Source of the DNA: Candidatus Kuenenia stuttgartensis
GTDB taxonomy: Bacteria; Planctomycetota; Planctomycetia; Pirellulales; UBA1268
DNA length: 13,786 nucleotides
Assembly: GCA_945876515.1 (NCBI GenBank)
Contig: CAMCPF010000028.1
Span: 1 to 13,786 of the forward strand
Direction of reading: 5' to 3'
The position numbers and the translations under genes were made by a program. Position 1 is the stretch's first letter. Every line of letters starts with the position of its first letter. The notes under the pieces are model-generated. The model had not been told where the DNA came from. It ran no database searches and was given only the letters and a program-made list of their open reading frames with translations. Of this stretch, positions 1-7,222 are shown piece after piece.

Positions 1-1
1 C

Positions 2-121
2 CGCGTGCGGCCGTTCGGAGCGGAACTCCAAGGCGCGGTTCGAGCGCTGCCGACGCTGGCCGGCGGCCGCCTCTACCTCCGCGATGACCGCCGGCTCATG
101 TGCCTCGCGGTCGGCCCGTGA
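2..121 (+). CDS. C-terminal end of a PQQ-like beta-propeller protein (partial, 5' truncated by window edge)
   Basis: Frame 2 is open from the window edge to a TGA at 119-121, giving 39 residues. The end contains ALPTLAGGRLYLRDDRRLMC, which has the form of the last blade of PQQ-binding-like (BamB/quinoprotein-type) beta-propellers, where a 'GGRLYLRD..RLxCL' strand pair closes the protein. Such proteins are usually secreted or membrane-anchored, and in planctomycetes many are of unknown role. It converges on the cytidine deaminase gene, with 12 bp between the two stop codons. The function of the whole protein cannot be read from this piece. The call rests on the short C-terminal pattern only. 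Confidence 0.6.
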   Translation, partial: RVRPFGAELQGAVRALPTLAGGRLYLRDDRRLMCLAVGP

Positions 122-133
122 CCGCCGCCGGGC

Positions 134-553
134 TCAATCCTTGAGCGAGTCGGCCTCGAAGGGCCGCGGCAGAAAATCGGCCAGCCGGAAGCTGCCTCGG
201 CCGTCGATCTCGATCACGGTGTCGGCCGAGCCGAACTCGGCGATCACCTGCAGGCAGGCGCCGCAGGGGGCGATTTTCGCGACGAGCGTGCCGTTACGGT
301 CGCGGCAGGTGAGGGCCACATGCACGAGCCGGCGGCCCCCGGCCGCGACGCCGGCGAAGATCGCCGCCCGCTCGGCGCAGATCGTGAGGCCATAGGAGCC
401 GTTCTCGACGTTGACGCCGCGATGGGGCTCCGTGGTCTCGGTGAACACGACAGCCGCTCCGACCCGCCATCCGGAGTAGGGCGAGTAGGCATGCGCAGCC
501 GCTTCGCGCGCGAGGGCGACGAGCGCACCGGCGGATTCAAAATCGGCCTGCAT
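134..553 (-). CDS. cdd: Cytidine deaminase
   Basis: This is a 139-residue protein, the usual size of the small tetrameric cytidine deaminases. These zinc enzymes hydrolyse cytidine and deoxycytidine to uridine and deoxyuridine in the cytoplasm. Visible motifs in order: YSPYS (23-27), the substrate-binding NVEN (48-51), the zinc and catalytic motif TICAERAA (57-64, Cys59 ligand and Glu61 proton shuttle), and the second zinc pair PCGAC (96-100, Cys97 and Cys100). The ATG at 553 is preceded by GAGG with a 6-nt gap, which supports this start. It is transcribed divergently from the CotH-like/upp/deoA/nupC series, across a 174-bp gap. Its product feeds uridine to the phosphorylase encoded there, so it belongs functionally to the salvage cluster. 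Confidence 0.95.
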   Translation of the reverse strand: MQADFESAGALVALAREAAAHAYSPYSGWRVGAAVVFTETTEPHRGVNVENGSYGLTICAERAAIFAGVAAGGRRLVHVALTCRDRNGTLVAKIAPCGACLQVIAEFGSADTVIEIDGRGSFRLADFLPRPFEADSLKD

Positions 554-713
554 CGATCACCTCGGGCGCACGGTTCGCGCTCAACCAAACCCGAGCATAC
601 CCCGCCGCCGTGTCCCCACGCTGGCTCGTTGGCCTGCCGCTCCCGGTCGCCGGCCCGGCGACTGCCCCGGCTGCCTCGCGCCAGATAAGCTGGACGGGGC
701 GGGTGAGTGTTTC

Positions 714-719
714 AGGAGG
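714..719 (+). promoter_or_regulatory. Strong Shine-Dalgarno (AGGAGG) fixing the CotH-like start
   Basis: AGGAGG lies 8 nt before the ATG at 728. It rules in that ATG over the in-frame GTG at 707. The resulting N-terminus is a clean signal peptide, which agrees. It is the best ribosome-binding site in the cluster. The upp, deoA and nupC starts have only weak ones. Confidence 0.8.
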
Positions 720-727
720 CGAACTCG

Positions 728-2311
728 ATGTGGCGAACACGGTTGGTGTGTATCTGCCTGGCGGCGGGGGCGGTCGTCGCGACCGCCGCGGCGCCGGCCG
801 ACTCGGAGACGGTCGCCTTCTTCGAGTCGGGGGCGATCCCGGTGCTGCGGCTCGAGGTTCCGCCGGCGGGCCGCCAGCGGCTGCGGGACGAGCCACGGGA
901 ATACACGCGGTGCACCCTCGTGGAGGACGGCCGGAGCGTCGCCCGCGTGGGCGTAAAGCTCAAGGGAGCCGCCGGGAGCTATCGCGACTTCGACGACCGG
1001 CCGTCGCTGACGCTCAAGATCGACAAGTACGAGAAGGGGGGCCGCTGGCACGGGATGCAGAAGTTCCATCTCAACAACGCCGTCCAGGACGAGACCTATC
1101 TGTGCGAATGGCTGGGCGCGCGGCTGTTTCGCGCGGCGGGCTACCCGGCCCCGCTGGCCGGCCACGTGCGGCTGTGGATCGACGACCGCGACCTGGGGCT
1201 GTACGTGCTCCGCGAAGGCTTCGACGAGCCGTTTCTCCGGCGGGCCTGCGGCACCACGGCCGGCACCCTGTACGACGGCGGCTTCCTCGAGGATGTCGAC
1301 GGCGCGTTGGAGATCGACATTGGGGAGGATTCGGACGACCGCGTCGAACTGGTCGCTCTGGCCGCGGCCTGCCACGAGCCCGATCCGGCCGTCCGCCGGA
1401 TCGCGGTCGAAGCCAGGCTCGACCTCGATCGCTTTCTGGCGTTCATGGCGCTCGAGCGGATCTGTGGCCATTGGGACGGCTATTCGCTCAATCGCAACAA
1501 CTACCGGCTCTGGTTTCCCGCCACAGGCCGGGGCATCTTCCTGCCGCACGGCATGGATCAGCTGTTCGGCGAACCGGAGGCCGGCCTGTTCGACCACGCG
1601 CCGCCCCTGGTGGCGGCCGCGGTGATGCAGGACGACGGTTGGCGGGAGCGATACCGCCGAAAGCTCGCCGAGGTGATGCCCGTCGTGCGGCCGATCGACC
1701 GCTGGCTGGCCGCCGTGGACGCCCGCCGTGATCAGCTCCAGGACGTGCTCGCGGAGGTCGACGCCGATGCCGCCGCGGCCCACCGCGACCGGGTCGAGGA
1801 GTTGAAGGAGCGGCTGGTGCAGCGGGCCGACGCCCTGGCCCGGCTGGTGGCCGCGGGGCCGACGGAGCCGGTCGCGGTCACCGGCGCGGCGGGCTATCCG
1901 CTCGACGACTGGTATCCCGCCCCCGAGGCTGAGGACGTGCGGCTGGAGGAGGTCGAGCTCGAAGGCGTGCGGTGCTACGGGATCGCGCGCGACGCCTTCG
2001 GCGACCATGCCTCGTCGTGGCGGTGCCAGCTGCTGCTGCCCCGGGGCCGCTACCGGTTCGTGGCCCGGGTGCGGACCGCGGGCGTGATCCCGGTGCCCGA
2101 CGATCAGGCCGCCGGGGCGGGCATCCGGATCGCCGGAACGGGCCGGGCCGACGAGGTCGTGGGCACGACGGCGTGGCGGGAGCTGAGCCAGGAGATCGAC
2201 ATTCCCGAGGACCGCCGGGCCGTCGAGCTCGTCCTCGAGCTGCGGGCCCGGAGCGGGCGGGCCTGGTTCGATCGGGAGTCGCTCCGTCTGGAGCGGATCG
2301 CTCCGCGGTGA
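728..2311 (+). CDS. Secreted CotH-kinase-like protein with C-terminal beta-sandwich domain
   Basis: This protein has 527 residues. It begins MWRTRLVCICLAAGAVV followed by an Ala-rich stretch, a typical Sec signal peptide with cleavage near residue 22-25. The body matches the CotH kinase family. An early KLKGAAGSYRDF segment (78-89) and KFHLNN (112-117) precede the core motifs HWDGYSLNRNNYRLW (248-262) and PHGMDQLFG (273-281). In canonical CotH the latter reads 'WDLDxxFG'; here the second Asp (Asp277) is kept and the first position is Gly. Residues about 340-385 look like a helical or coiled-coil linker. About 400-527 look like a carbohydrate-binding-type beta-sandwich. CotH proteins are atypical kinases that phosphorylate secreted proteins; the substrate here is unknown. 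It leads the plus-strand series, with upp starting 77 bp downstream. Whether it is catalytically active is uncertain. Confidence 0.75.
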   Translation: MWRTRLVCICLAAGAVVATAAAPADSETVAFFESGAIPVLRLEVPPAGRQRLRDEPREYTRCTLVEDGRSVARVGVKLKGAAGSYRDFDDRPSLTLKIDKYEKGGRWHGMQKFHLNNAVQDETYLCEWLGARLFRAAGYPAPLAGHVRLWIDDRDLGLYVLREGFDEPFLRRACGTTAGTLYDGGFLEDVDGALEIDIGEDSDDRVELVALAAACHEPDPAVRRIAVEARLDLDRFLAFMALERICGHWDGYSLNRNNYRLWFPATGRGIFLPHGMDQLFGEPEAGLFDHAPPLVAAAVMQDDGWRERYRRKLAEVMPVVRPIDRWLAAVDARRDQLQDVLAEVDADAAAAHRDRVEELKERLVQRADALARLVAAGPTEPVAVTGAAGYPLDDWYPAPEAEDVRLEEVELEGVRCYGIARDAFGDHASSWRCQLLLPRGRYRFVARVRTAGVIPVPDDQAAGAGIRIAGTGRADEVVGTTAWRELSQEIDIPEDRRAVELVLELRARSGRAWFDRESLRLERIAPR

Positions 2312-2388
2312 CCTCGCCGCGACCCGCCCGTGCCGCCACCCTGTATGCTCTGGCCGCGAGGGAAAGACTCACCCCGGGCCGCCCAGCC

Positions 2389-3024
2389 ATGCCGAACGTG
2401 CACGTCTCGACGCACCCGCTCGTGGCCCACCACGTCTGCACGCTGCGCAACCCCGCCACCCAGCCCTCGGAGTTTCGCCGGGTCGTGCGGCAGCTGACGA
2501 CGCTGGTGGCGGTTGAGGCGACCGCCGGCCTGCCCACGCGCGATGTGCGGGTGCCGACGCCCCTGGCCGAGGCGGCCGGCCGGATGCTGGCCGACCGGAT
2601 CGCGATCGTGCCGATCCTCCGGGCGGGCTTGGGGATGGCCGACGGCCTGCTGGAACTCCTGCCCGACGCCGAGGTCTGGCACGTGGGGCTGTACCGCGAC
2701 GAAGTCACGCTCCAGCCCAAGGAGTACTACAACAAGCTGCCCAAGAAGCTCGACGCCAGCGTGGCGATCGTCGTCGATCCGATGCTCGCCACCGGCGGCT
2801 CGGCCGTACGCACCTGCGAGATCCTCCGTGCCGTCGGGATTCCGCGGCTCGTATTCCTGGCCCTGATCGCCTCTCCGCAGGGCGTCGAGGCGCTCGCCCA
2901 GGCCATCCCCGACGTGGCGATCCACGTGGCGGCCCTCGACGAGGGGCTCAACCAGGTCGGCTACATCGTGCCTGGTCTCGGCGATGCGGGTGACCGGCAG
3001 TTTGGCACCGTGCCGGCCGAGTGA
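2389..3024 (+). CDS. upp: Uracil phosphoribosyltransferase
   Basis: Upp converts uracil plus PRPP to UMP and pyrophosphate in the cytoplasm, the last step of uracil salvage. The protein has 211 residues, the normal length (about 208-210). The N-terminus MPNVHVSTHPLVAHH matches the family's beginning, so this ATG is chosen over the long upstream extension of the same frame, which runs through the CotH-like gene. The PRPP-binding loop is VDPMLATGGS (129-138). The uracil-binding C-terminal segment is GYIVPGLGDAGDR (191-203), ending in FGT. The RBS is weak (nearest purine run about 25 nt upstream), so translation may depend on the preceding gene. It sits between the CotH-like gene and deoA, which supplies free uracil. 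Confidence 0.95.
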   Translation: MPNVHVSTHPLVAHHVCTLRNPATQPSEFRRVVRQLTTLVAVEATAGLPTRDVRVPTPLAEAAGRMLADRIAIVPILRAGLGMADGLLELLPDAEVWHVGLYRDEVTLQPKEYYNKLPKKLDASVAIVVDPMLATGGSAVRTCEILRAVGIPRLVFLALIASPQGVEALAQAIPDVAIHVAALDEGLNQVGYIVPGLGDAGDRQFGTVPAE

Positions 3025-3068
3025 CGACGCGCCGCGGGCCGCAGGCACCGAGAAGAGAAAGCCACACG

Positions 3069-4379
3069 ATGCGAGCCGTCGACCTGATTCGCCGCAAGCG
3101 GGACGGCGGGGAGCTCTCCCGCGACGAGCTCACCTTTCTCGTGGAGGGGCTCACCGACGGCGTCGTGCCCACCTACCAATGGGCGGCGCTGGCGATGGCG
3201 ATCGTGTGGCGGGGCATGACGCCCACAGAGACCGCCGCCCTCGTCGAGGCGATGCTGCACACCGGGACGGTGCTCGATCTCTCCGACATTCCCGGTCCCA
3301 AGGTGGACAAGCATTCGACCGGAGGCGTCGGCGACAAGACGAGCCTGATCCTCGCGCCCATTGCCGCCGCCTGCGGTGTGACCGTGCCGATGGTCTCGGG
3401 CCGCGGCCTGGGCCACACCGGCGGCACGCTCGACAAACTGGAGAGCATCCCCGGCTTCCGGATCGACCTCGATCTGGCCGCCTACCGTCGCGTGGCCCGG
3501 GAGTGCGGCCTGGTCTTGATCGGCCAGACCGCCGAGATCGCCCCGGCCGACCGCGTGCTCTACGCGCTCCGCGACGCCACGGCCACCGTCGAGAGCATTC
3601 CGCTGATCACGGCCTCGATCCTGTCGAAGAAGCTCGCCGAGGGGATCGATGCCCTGGTGCTCGACGTGAAGTGTGGTGACGGCGCCTTCATGAGCCGGAT
3701 CGAGGACGCCCGGGCGCTGGCAGCGAGCATGACGCGGATCGGCCGGGCCCTCGGCAAGCCGGTGCAGGCGATCCTCACGAACATGGATGCGCCGCTGGGC
3801 CGCACGGTGGGCAACGCGCTCGAGGTGCGCGAGTCGGTCGAGTGTCTCAAGGGCGATGGCCCCGCCGACCTGATGGAGGTATCGCTCGAACTGGCCGCCG
3901 AGATGCTGCTGCTCGGCGGTGTGGCGACAGGCCGTGCCGAGGCCCTCGACCGCTGCCGCCGCGCGATCGCCGACGGCTCGGCGCTCGAGCGGTTTCGCCG
4001 GGTCGTGATCGCCCAGGGGGGCGATGGGCGGGTCTGCGACGAGCCCGAACAGGTGCTCCCTCGCGCCGAGCGCGTGGAGCTCCTGCGGGCCGAGCAGTCG
4101 GGCCACGTGCAAACGCTCAAGGCCTTCGCGGTGGGTCAGGCCTCGATGCTCCTGGGCGCCGGCCGGCGGACGGCCGAGGACGCGGTCGATCCCGCGGCGG
4201 GGATCACGCTCCAGCACGGTGTCGGGGACCGGGTGGCTGTCGGCGACGTGCTCGCCGAACTGCACTTCAACCCGCCGCACGCCGCCGCGGTGCCGGAGGC
4301 CGTGGCGATGTTCAAGGCCGCTGTCACGATCGACGCCGAGCCAGTCTCCCGGCCGACGCTGATCCTCGAGCGGTTGTAG
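3069..4379 (+). CDS. deoA: Thymidine / pyrimidine-nucleoside phosphorylase
   Basis: This enzyme cleaves thymidine, deoxyuridine or uridine with phosphate to the base and (deoxy)ribose-1-phosphate. It has 436 residues, close to E. coli DeoA. Motifs: phosphate-binding KHSTGGVGDK (81-90), the family signature GRGLGHTGGTLDKLES (111-126), and SKKLAEGIDALVLDVKCGDG near 190-210 with the nucleoside-binding Lys residues. The C-terminal third carries the barrel-sandwich region with 'AGITLQHGVGDRVAVGDVLA'. The ATG at 3069 matches the family N-terminus MRAVDLIRRKRDG; upstream in-frame codons look non-coding. It lies 44 bp after upp and 54 bp before nupC, so co-transcription is likely. Sequence alone does not separate strict thymidine phosphorylase (DeoA) from the broader pyrimidine-nucleoside phosphorylase (Pdp). 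Confidence 0.92.
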   Translation: MRAVDLIRRKRDGGELSRDELTFLVEGLTDGVVPTYQWAALAMAIVWRGMTPTETAALVEAMLHTGTVLDLSDIPGPKVDKHSTGGVGDKTSLILAPIAAACGVTVPMVSGRGLGHTGGTLDKLESIPGFRIDLDLAAYRRVARECGLVLIGQTAEIAPADRVLYALRDATATVESIPLITASILSKKLAEGIDALVLDVKCGDGAFMSRIEDARALAASMTRIGRALGKPVQAILTNMDAPLGRTVGNALEVRESVECLKGDGPADLMEVSLELAAEMLLLGGVATGRAEALDRCRRAIADGSALERFRRVVIAQGGDGRVCDEPEQVLPRAERVELLRAEQSGHVQTLKAFAVGQASMLLGAGRRTAEDAVDPAAGITLQHGVGDRVAVGDVLAELHFNPPHAAAVPEAVAMFKAAVTIDAEPVSRPTLILERL

Positions 4380-4392
4380 GCTGCGTGCCCAA

Positions 4393-4408
4393 GGCGGGGT
4401 GGCCCGCC
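4393..4408 (+). other. Small hairpin between deoA and nupC
   Basis: GGCGGG (4393-4398) and CCCGCC (4403-4408) form a perfect 6-bp stem with a 4-nt loop, just after the deoA stop. No T-run follows, so it is not a classical terminator. It could attenuate transcription or protect the deoA mRNA end. In such G+C-rich DNA it may also be chance. Confidence 0.3.
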
Positions 4409-4433
4409 ACCCTTCTCCGGGCTCTTCGATTCC

Positions 4434-5696
4434 ATGAACGACTTTTCGCGACTTCAGGGCCTCGCCGGTGTGGCGGCGATCCTGGCCCTCTGTTGGACGC
4501 TCTCCGAAAATCGCCGGGTGATCTCGGTGCGGATGGTGGTGGGCGGGCTGCTGCTGCAGTGCGGGTTTGGCCTGTTTCTGCTGCGAAGCGAACTCGGCCG
4601 CCGGGCCCTCGATGCCGCGGCGGCCTGGGTCAACTCAATCCTGGCTTGCGCGCTCGACGGGGCCAGGTTTCTATTCGGCGACAAGCTCGTGGCCGCCGAC
4701 GGACCGGCGGGCTTCGTGTTCGCCTTCCAGGTGCTTCCCACGATCGTGTTCGTGGCGGCGCTGTTCGCCGTGCTCTATCACGTGGGCGTGATGCAGTTCG
4801 TGCTGCGCGGCGTGGCCTGGGTGACGGCCCGCGTGCTCGGCTCGAGCGGCGCCGAGACGATGAACGCCGCGGCGTCGATCTTCCTCGGCCAGACCGAGGC
4901 GCCCCTCACGATCCGCCCCTTCCTCGCCCGGCTCACCCGGTCGGAGTTGCTCGTCGTGATGGTCAGCGGCATGGGGCTCGTCTCGGGCGGGATGCTCGCG
5001 GCCTACATCGGCTTCATCGGCGGCGGCGACGAGGCCCTGCGGGAATCGGCGTCCCGCAGCCTGCTGACGGCGATCCTGATGACCTTTCCGGCCACGATCT
5101 ACCTCTCGAAGATCGCCCTGCCGGAGACGGAGGTTCCGGAGACGCTCGGCCGGCTGGCCCTTGACGACGAGCGGCCCGACGCCAACCTGATCGATGCGGC
5201 GGCCCGCGGCACCCGCGAAGGGCTGATGCTGGCCGTGAACGTGGGGGCGATCCTGATCGCATTCATCGCCCTGGTGACGCTCGTGAACCTCGGGCTCGGC
5301 TGGCTGGGCGGGTTTCTGGCCGACCCGGACCTCTCGGTCGAGAAGATCCTGGGCTGGCTGCTGGCCCCGCTGGCCTGGCTGATCGGCGTGCCCTGGAGCG
5401 AGTGTGGCACGGTGGGCGGCCTGCTCGGCATGCGCACGGTGACCAACGAGGCCGTCGCCTACCAGGAACTCGGCAAGCTCGTGCGGGGCGACGGCCTCGG
5501 CGGCAAGGCCACCATGCTCACGACGATCGCGATGTGCAGCTTCGCCAACCTCTCGAGCATCGGCATCCAGGTGGGCGGGATCGGGGCGCTCGTGCCCGAG
5601 CGGCGGAGCGACCTGGCCCGGCTCGGCCTCAAGGCGCTCGTGGTCTCGACGCTCGCCACGGCGCTCTCCGCGGCGATCGCAGGCGTGGTGGCCTGA
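4434..5696 (+). CDS. nupC: Concentrative nucleoside transporter (CNT/NupC family)
   Basis: This is a 420-residue polytopic inner-membrane protein that imports nucleosides with a cation (H+ or Na+). Family landmarks are clear: GQTEAPL (152-158), which binds the base, then the gate and re-entrant region around VSGGMLAAYIGF (183-194). TNEAVAYQEL (337-346) carries the ribose-binding Asn-Glu. CSFANLSSIGIQVGG (368-382) is near the end, followed by VPERR. Many hydrophobic helices are visible from residue 8 onward. The ATG at 4434 has only a weak RBS and lies 54 bp behind deoA. As last gene of the salvage series it supplies substrate for Cdd and DeoA. Its 3' end converges on the GNAT gene, 36 bp away. 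Confidence 0.93.
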   Translation: MNDFSRLQGLAGVAAILALCWTLSENRRVISVRMVVGGLLLQCGFGLFLLRSELGRRALDAAAAWVNSILACALDGARFLFGDKLVAADGPAGFVFAFQVLPTIVFVAALFAVLYHVGVMQFVLRGVAWVTARVLGSSGAETMNAAASIFLGQTEAPLTIRPFLARLTRSELLVVMVSGMGLVSGGMLAAYIGFIGGGDEALRESASRSLLTAILMTFPATIYLSKIALPETEVPETLGRLALDDERPDANLIDAAARGTREGLMLAVNVGAILIAFIALVTLVNLGLGWLGGFLADPDLSVEKILGWLLAPLAWLIGVPWSECGTVGGLLGMRTVTNEAVAYQELGKLVRGDGLGGKATMLTTIAMCSFANLSSIGIQVGGIGALVPERRSDLARLGLKALVVSTLATALSAAIAGVVA

Positions 5697-5697
5697 G

Positions 5698-5714
5698 CGG
5701 CCGGTTGCGGGCCG
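5698..5714. terminator. Possible bidirectional hairpin between nupC and GNAT genes
   Basis: CGGCC (5698-5702) pairs with GGCCG (5710-5714) across a 7-nt loop, 1 nt after the nupC stop and in the 36-bp gap between convergent genes. There is no T-run on either side, so only the position argues for a terminator role. Confidence 0.25.
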
Positions 5715-5732
5715 AGGAACGCCCTCCAGCGA

Positions 5733-6185
5733 TCAGCTCACGCAGACATAGCGATAGACGCCCTGCCTGCGCCCGTCCTTGGATCGCTCGCCGACTTTTT
5801 CGAACCCGACGTGCTCGACCACCCGGATCGAAGCGGTATTGCCCAGGTCGATGAAGGCCGTGCAGTTCTTGCCCAGCCGCTGGAGCTCCGTTACGACATG
5901 GGCGATCAGCTTCACGCCCAATCCCCGCCCGCGTGACTCGTACCCCACCAGCAGTCCGGTCGTGGCATCCTCGAATCCGCTCCAAAACCGGATCATGCAG
6001 AAGCCCCTGACGACGCCCGTGGTTTCGGCGACGTAATACAGGTTGCCATCGCCCGCGACGATCCGCTCCGCGGTCTGCCGGTCGAGCGGGAAGGGGTCGA
6101 AATACTTGGCGGTGTCAGGGGTGTTGTTGGCCTCGAAGAACGCGACGAGCGGCTCGAGATCGTTCGGCTGCAAAATCCGGATCAC
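5733..6185 (-). CDS. GNAT-family N-acetyltransferase
   Basis: This 150-residue protein has the GNAT fold. GNAT enzymes transfer an acyl group from acetyl-CoA to an amine. The sequence begins VIRILQPNDLEPLVAFFE, normal for the family. Motif A is GYESRGRGLGVKLI (82-94), where RGRGLG (85-90) fits the acetyl-CoA pyrophosphate-binding R/Q-x-x-G-x-G/A. Motif B is NTASIRVVEHVGF (116-128). The start is GTG at 6185, preceded by AGGGAGG with a 5-nt gap. The frame is open further upstream to 6293, but those codons belong to a decayed hicA gene and should not be counted as the GNAT N-terminus. The substrate is unknown. It could be a small-molecule or ribosomal-protein acetyltransferase, or a GNAT toxin, but I see no paired antitoxin. 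Confidence 0.85.
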   Translation of the reverse strand: MIRILQPNDLEPLVAFFEANNTPDTAKYFDPFPLDRQTAERIVAGDGNLYYVAETTGVVRGFCMIRFWSGFEDATTGLLVGYESRGRGLGVKLIAHVVTELQRLGKNCTAFIDLGNTASIRVVEHVGFEKVGERSKDGRRQGVYRYVCVS

Positions 6186-6398
6186 GTCCGCCTCCCTGGG
6201 TCCCCTCACCGCCTGCTTGAGGCCGGTATGCTTCAGCACGCTGTTGAGCGTGCCGGCAGGCAGATCAACAGACTCCTTGCCTGCCACGGTCACCGTGCCC
6301 GTCTTCGAGGGATCCCAAAACTGTCATTGGCTGCAGCGGGGTCGAACCTGCACCCGGCCATCGACCTCCAGTTACTTGATCCGGTCGCAGACTCGGGT
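6186..6398 (-). pseudogene. Decayed hicA toxin gene (two in-frame stops)
   Basis: A single reading frame on the minus strand reads VCDRIK-stop-LEVDGRVQVRPRCSQ-stop-QFWDPSKTGTVTVAGK and continues through ESVDLPAGTLNSVLKHTGLK. This follows the HicA mRNA-interferase pattern end to end: 'VRDVIKLLEADGW...R.RGSHRQF.HP.KPG.VTV.GK...L..GTLNSILKQAGLK'. No frameshift is needed. The lesions are a TAA at 6372-6374, a TGA at 6324-6326 where the family has the residue after the catalytic His, and Gln in place of that His (G-S-H motif). The expected start Met-Lys is missing because the 66-bp repeat begins there (6392). Its own stop is also lost, so the frame runs into the GNAT gene. No hicB partner is visible. 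The family assignment is from memory of the HicA consensus; the stops and frame are read directly. Confidence 0.75.
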
Positions 6399-6457
6399 GG
6401 CGCTCTGGCTTCCGGGGGCTGGTCACGAAACGCGTGCGTTCCCGGCTGTGGTGGCTT
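6392..6457 (+). repeat. 66-bp direct repeat, copy 1
   Basis: This matches copy 2 (7293-7358) at 61 of 66 positions, in the same orientation. It lies just beyond the 3' end of the antitoxin gene, 82 bp away. Its left edge falls exactly at the lost 5' end of the hicA pseudogene. The five differences are scattered substitutions with no indel. Weak similarity may continue to the left of both copies but is too degenerate to delimit by eye. Confidence 0.85.
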
Positions 6458-6539
6458 AACGGCAGGACCGAGGTGCGGGAGTATTTGCCGGATCGGCCCG
6501 GCGATGCAACGACGGCGACCGCACGAGAATCGGTCCCTC

Positions 6540-6833
6540 TCACGCCGCAGTGGGAACATTTTCGCGCACCGCACGCGGGTGCCGGGCAGCCACACGCAAG
6601 AGGCTGAGGGCCGGACCGTCCGGCCGGGAGTTGCCCGCTTCCCAGTCTTGCAACACTTCCAGAGAGATCCCGAAGGCATAGGCGAAATCGACCGCCGTCA
6701 AGCCCACGAGTCTCCGGATGGCGACGATGTCGGAGCATGAATCGACCCGCCCCTCCGCAACCCGCCGTCGGACCTGAGCCGATATCGACCGCTCGAAGTC
6801 GGCTACCGAAAGTTCAGGGATGTCGTCGGCCAT
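6540..6833 (-). CDS. Xre-type HTH antitoxin, partner of the BrnT-like toxin
   Basis: This 97-residue protein has a flexible N-terminus (1-30) and a helix-turn-helix domain at about 36-80. The segment VAIRRLVGLTAVDFAYAFGI is followed by SLEVLQDWEAGNSRPDGPAL and SLLRVAARHP. This is the pattern of Xre-type antitoxins of the HigA/MqsA-C class, which neutralise the toxin and repress their own operon. Its ATG at 6833 lies inside the toxin gene, a 20-bp overlap, so the toxin is translated first and the two are coupled. BrnT toxins are best known with a ribbon-helix-helix BrnA antitoxin, so an Xre partner is a variant arrangement. Local G+C content is clearly lower than in the housekeeping genes, in keeping with horizontal acquisition. 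Confidence 0.8.
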   Translation of the reverse strand: MADDIPELSVADFERSISAQVRRRVAEGRVDSCSDIVAIRRLVGLTAVDFAYAFGISLEVLQDWEAGNSRPDGPALSLLRVAARHPRAVRENVPTAA

Positions 6834-7128
6834 CGGAACGCTCCTCGATAAATTGTCCGTACAGGAAGGACTCGCGACGGGTTGCGGGACGAGCCGAAAT
6901 GATGCGAACGAGTTCTGAAGTGACGTCCACGATGACTACCAGCACGATACCTCGGGCGATCGGGCCGATGCAAATAAAGCGATCTTCCTCGTCGGAGTGA
7001 TCGGCATCAAAGATCTCGAGGTAGTCCGCGCCGGAAGTGAACAGCGACGTCACTTCCTCGAAGGATATGGCATGCTTGCGGACGTTCTGGGCAGCCTTCT
7101 CTTCGTCCCACTCAAAACGCTTTGCCAC
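6814..7128 (-). CDS. brnT: BrnT-family (DUF497) toxin
   Basis: The protein has 104 residues from the GTG at 7128, close to the family's 90-100. The BrnT pattern is clear: FEWDEEKAAQNVRKHAISFEEV (5-26), an acidic middle with DADHSDEEDRF (41-51), a beta-strand IVLVVIVDV, and the closing RIISARPATRRE (75-86). BrnT is a RelE-fold ribonuclease that inhibits translation. GTG 7128 is preferred over GTG 7155 because GAGG precedes it with a 6-nt gap and the family starts right before 'FEWD'. It is first in a two-gene operon with the HTH antitoxin. A sigma70-like promoter and a dyad lie about 75-115 bp upstream. The toxin residues visible in the family consensus (His19, the Arg-rich C-terminal RPATRRE) look intact, so it should be functional. 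Confidence 0.88.
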   Translation of the reverse strand: MAKRFEWDEEKAAQNVRKHAISFEEVTSLFTSGADYLEIFDADHSDEEDRFICIGPIARGIVLVVIVDVTSELVRIISARPATRRESFLYGQFIEERSDGRRHP

Positions 7129-7201
7129 GGAGAGCCTCGCCGATCGCGAGCCCACGACGGCCGCGATGCGGTCATTGGCTCACGATCGTCATTCGCGGGA
7201 A

Positions 7202-7222
7202 CATACACCTGTACACTGTATG
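7202..7222. promoter_or_regulatory. Dyad operator candidate for the toxin-antitoxin operon
   Basis: CATACA (7202-7207) and TGTATG (7217-7222) are perfect 6-bp inverted arms. A further palindrome, TGTACA (7210-7215), sits almost on the same centre. The dyad covers the -10 box and likely start site of the promoter reading into the toxin gene. That is where an Xre-type antitoxin would bind for autorepression. The role is inferred from symmetry and position. Confidence 0.55.

Noticed and set aside
581..2008. 475-codon open frame on the minus strand
   Set aside because: It is antisense to the CotH-like gene, which has a signal peptide, family motifs and a strong RBS. Long antisense frames are common at this G+C content.
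2961..4280. 439-codon open frame on the minus strand
   Set aside because: It is antisense to deoA, has His/Gly/Arg-rich shadow composition and no recognisable domain.
6186..6293. N-terminal extension of the GNAT protein from GTG 6293
   Set aside because: These codons are the 3' part of the hicA fossil. GTG 6185 has a near-perfect RBS and gives a normal GNAT N-terminus.
6327..6352. tRNA T-arm-like string (GGTTCGACCCC then a terminal GCCA on the minus strand), a possible tRNA 3' end or attachment site
   Set aside because: The stem does not pair as a T-arm, there is no upstream tRNA body, and the stretch is fully explained as part of the hicA pseudogene frame.
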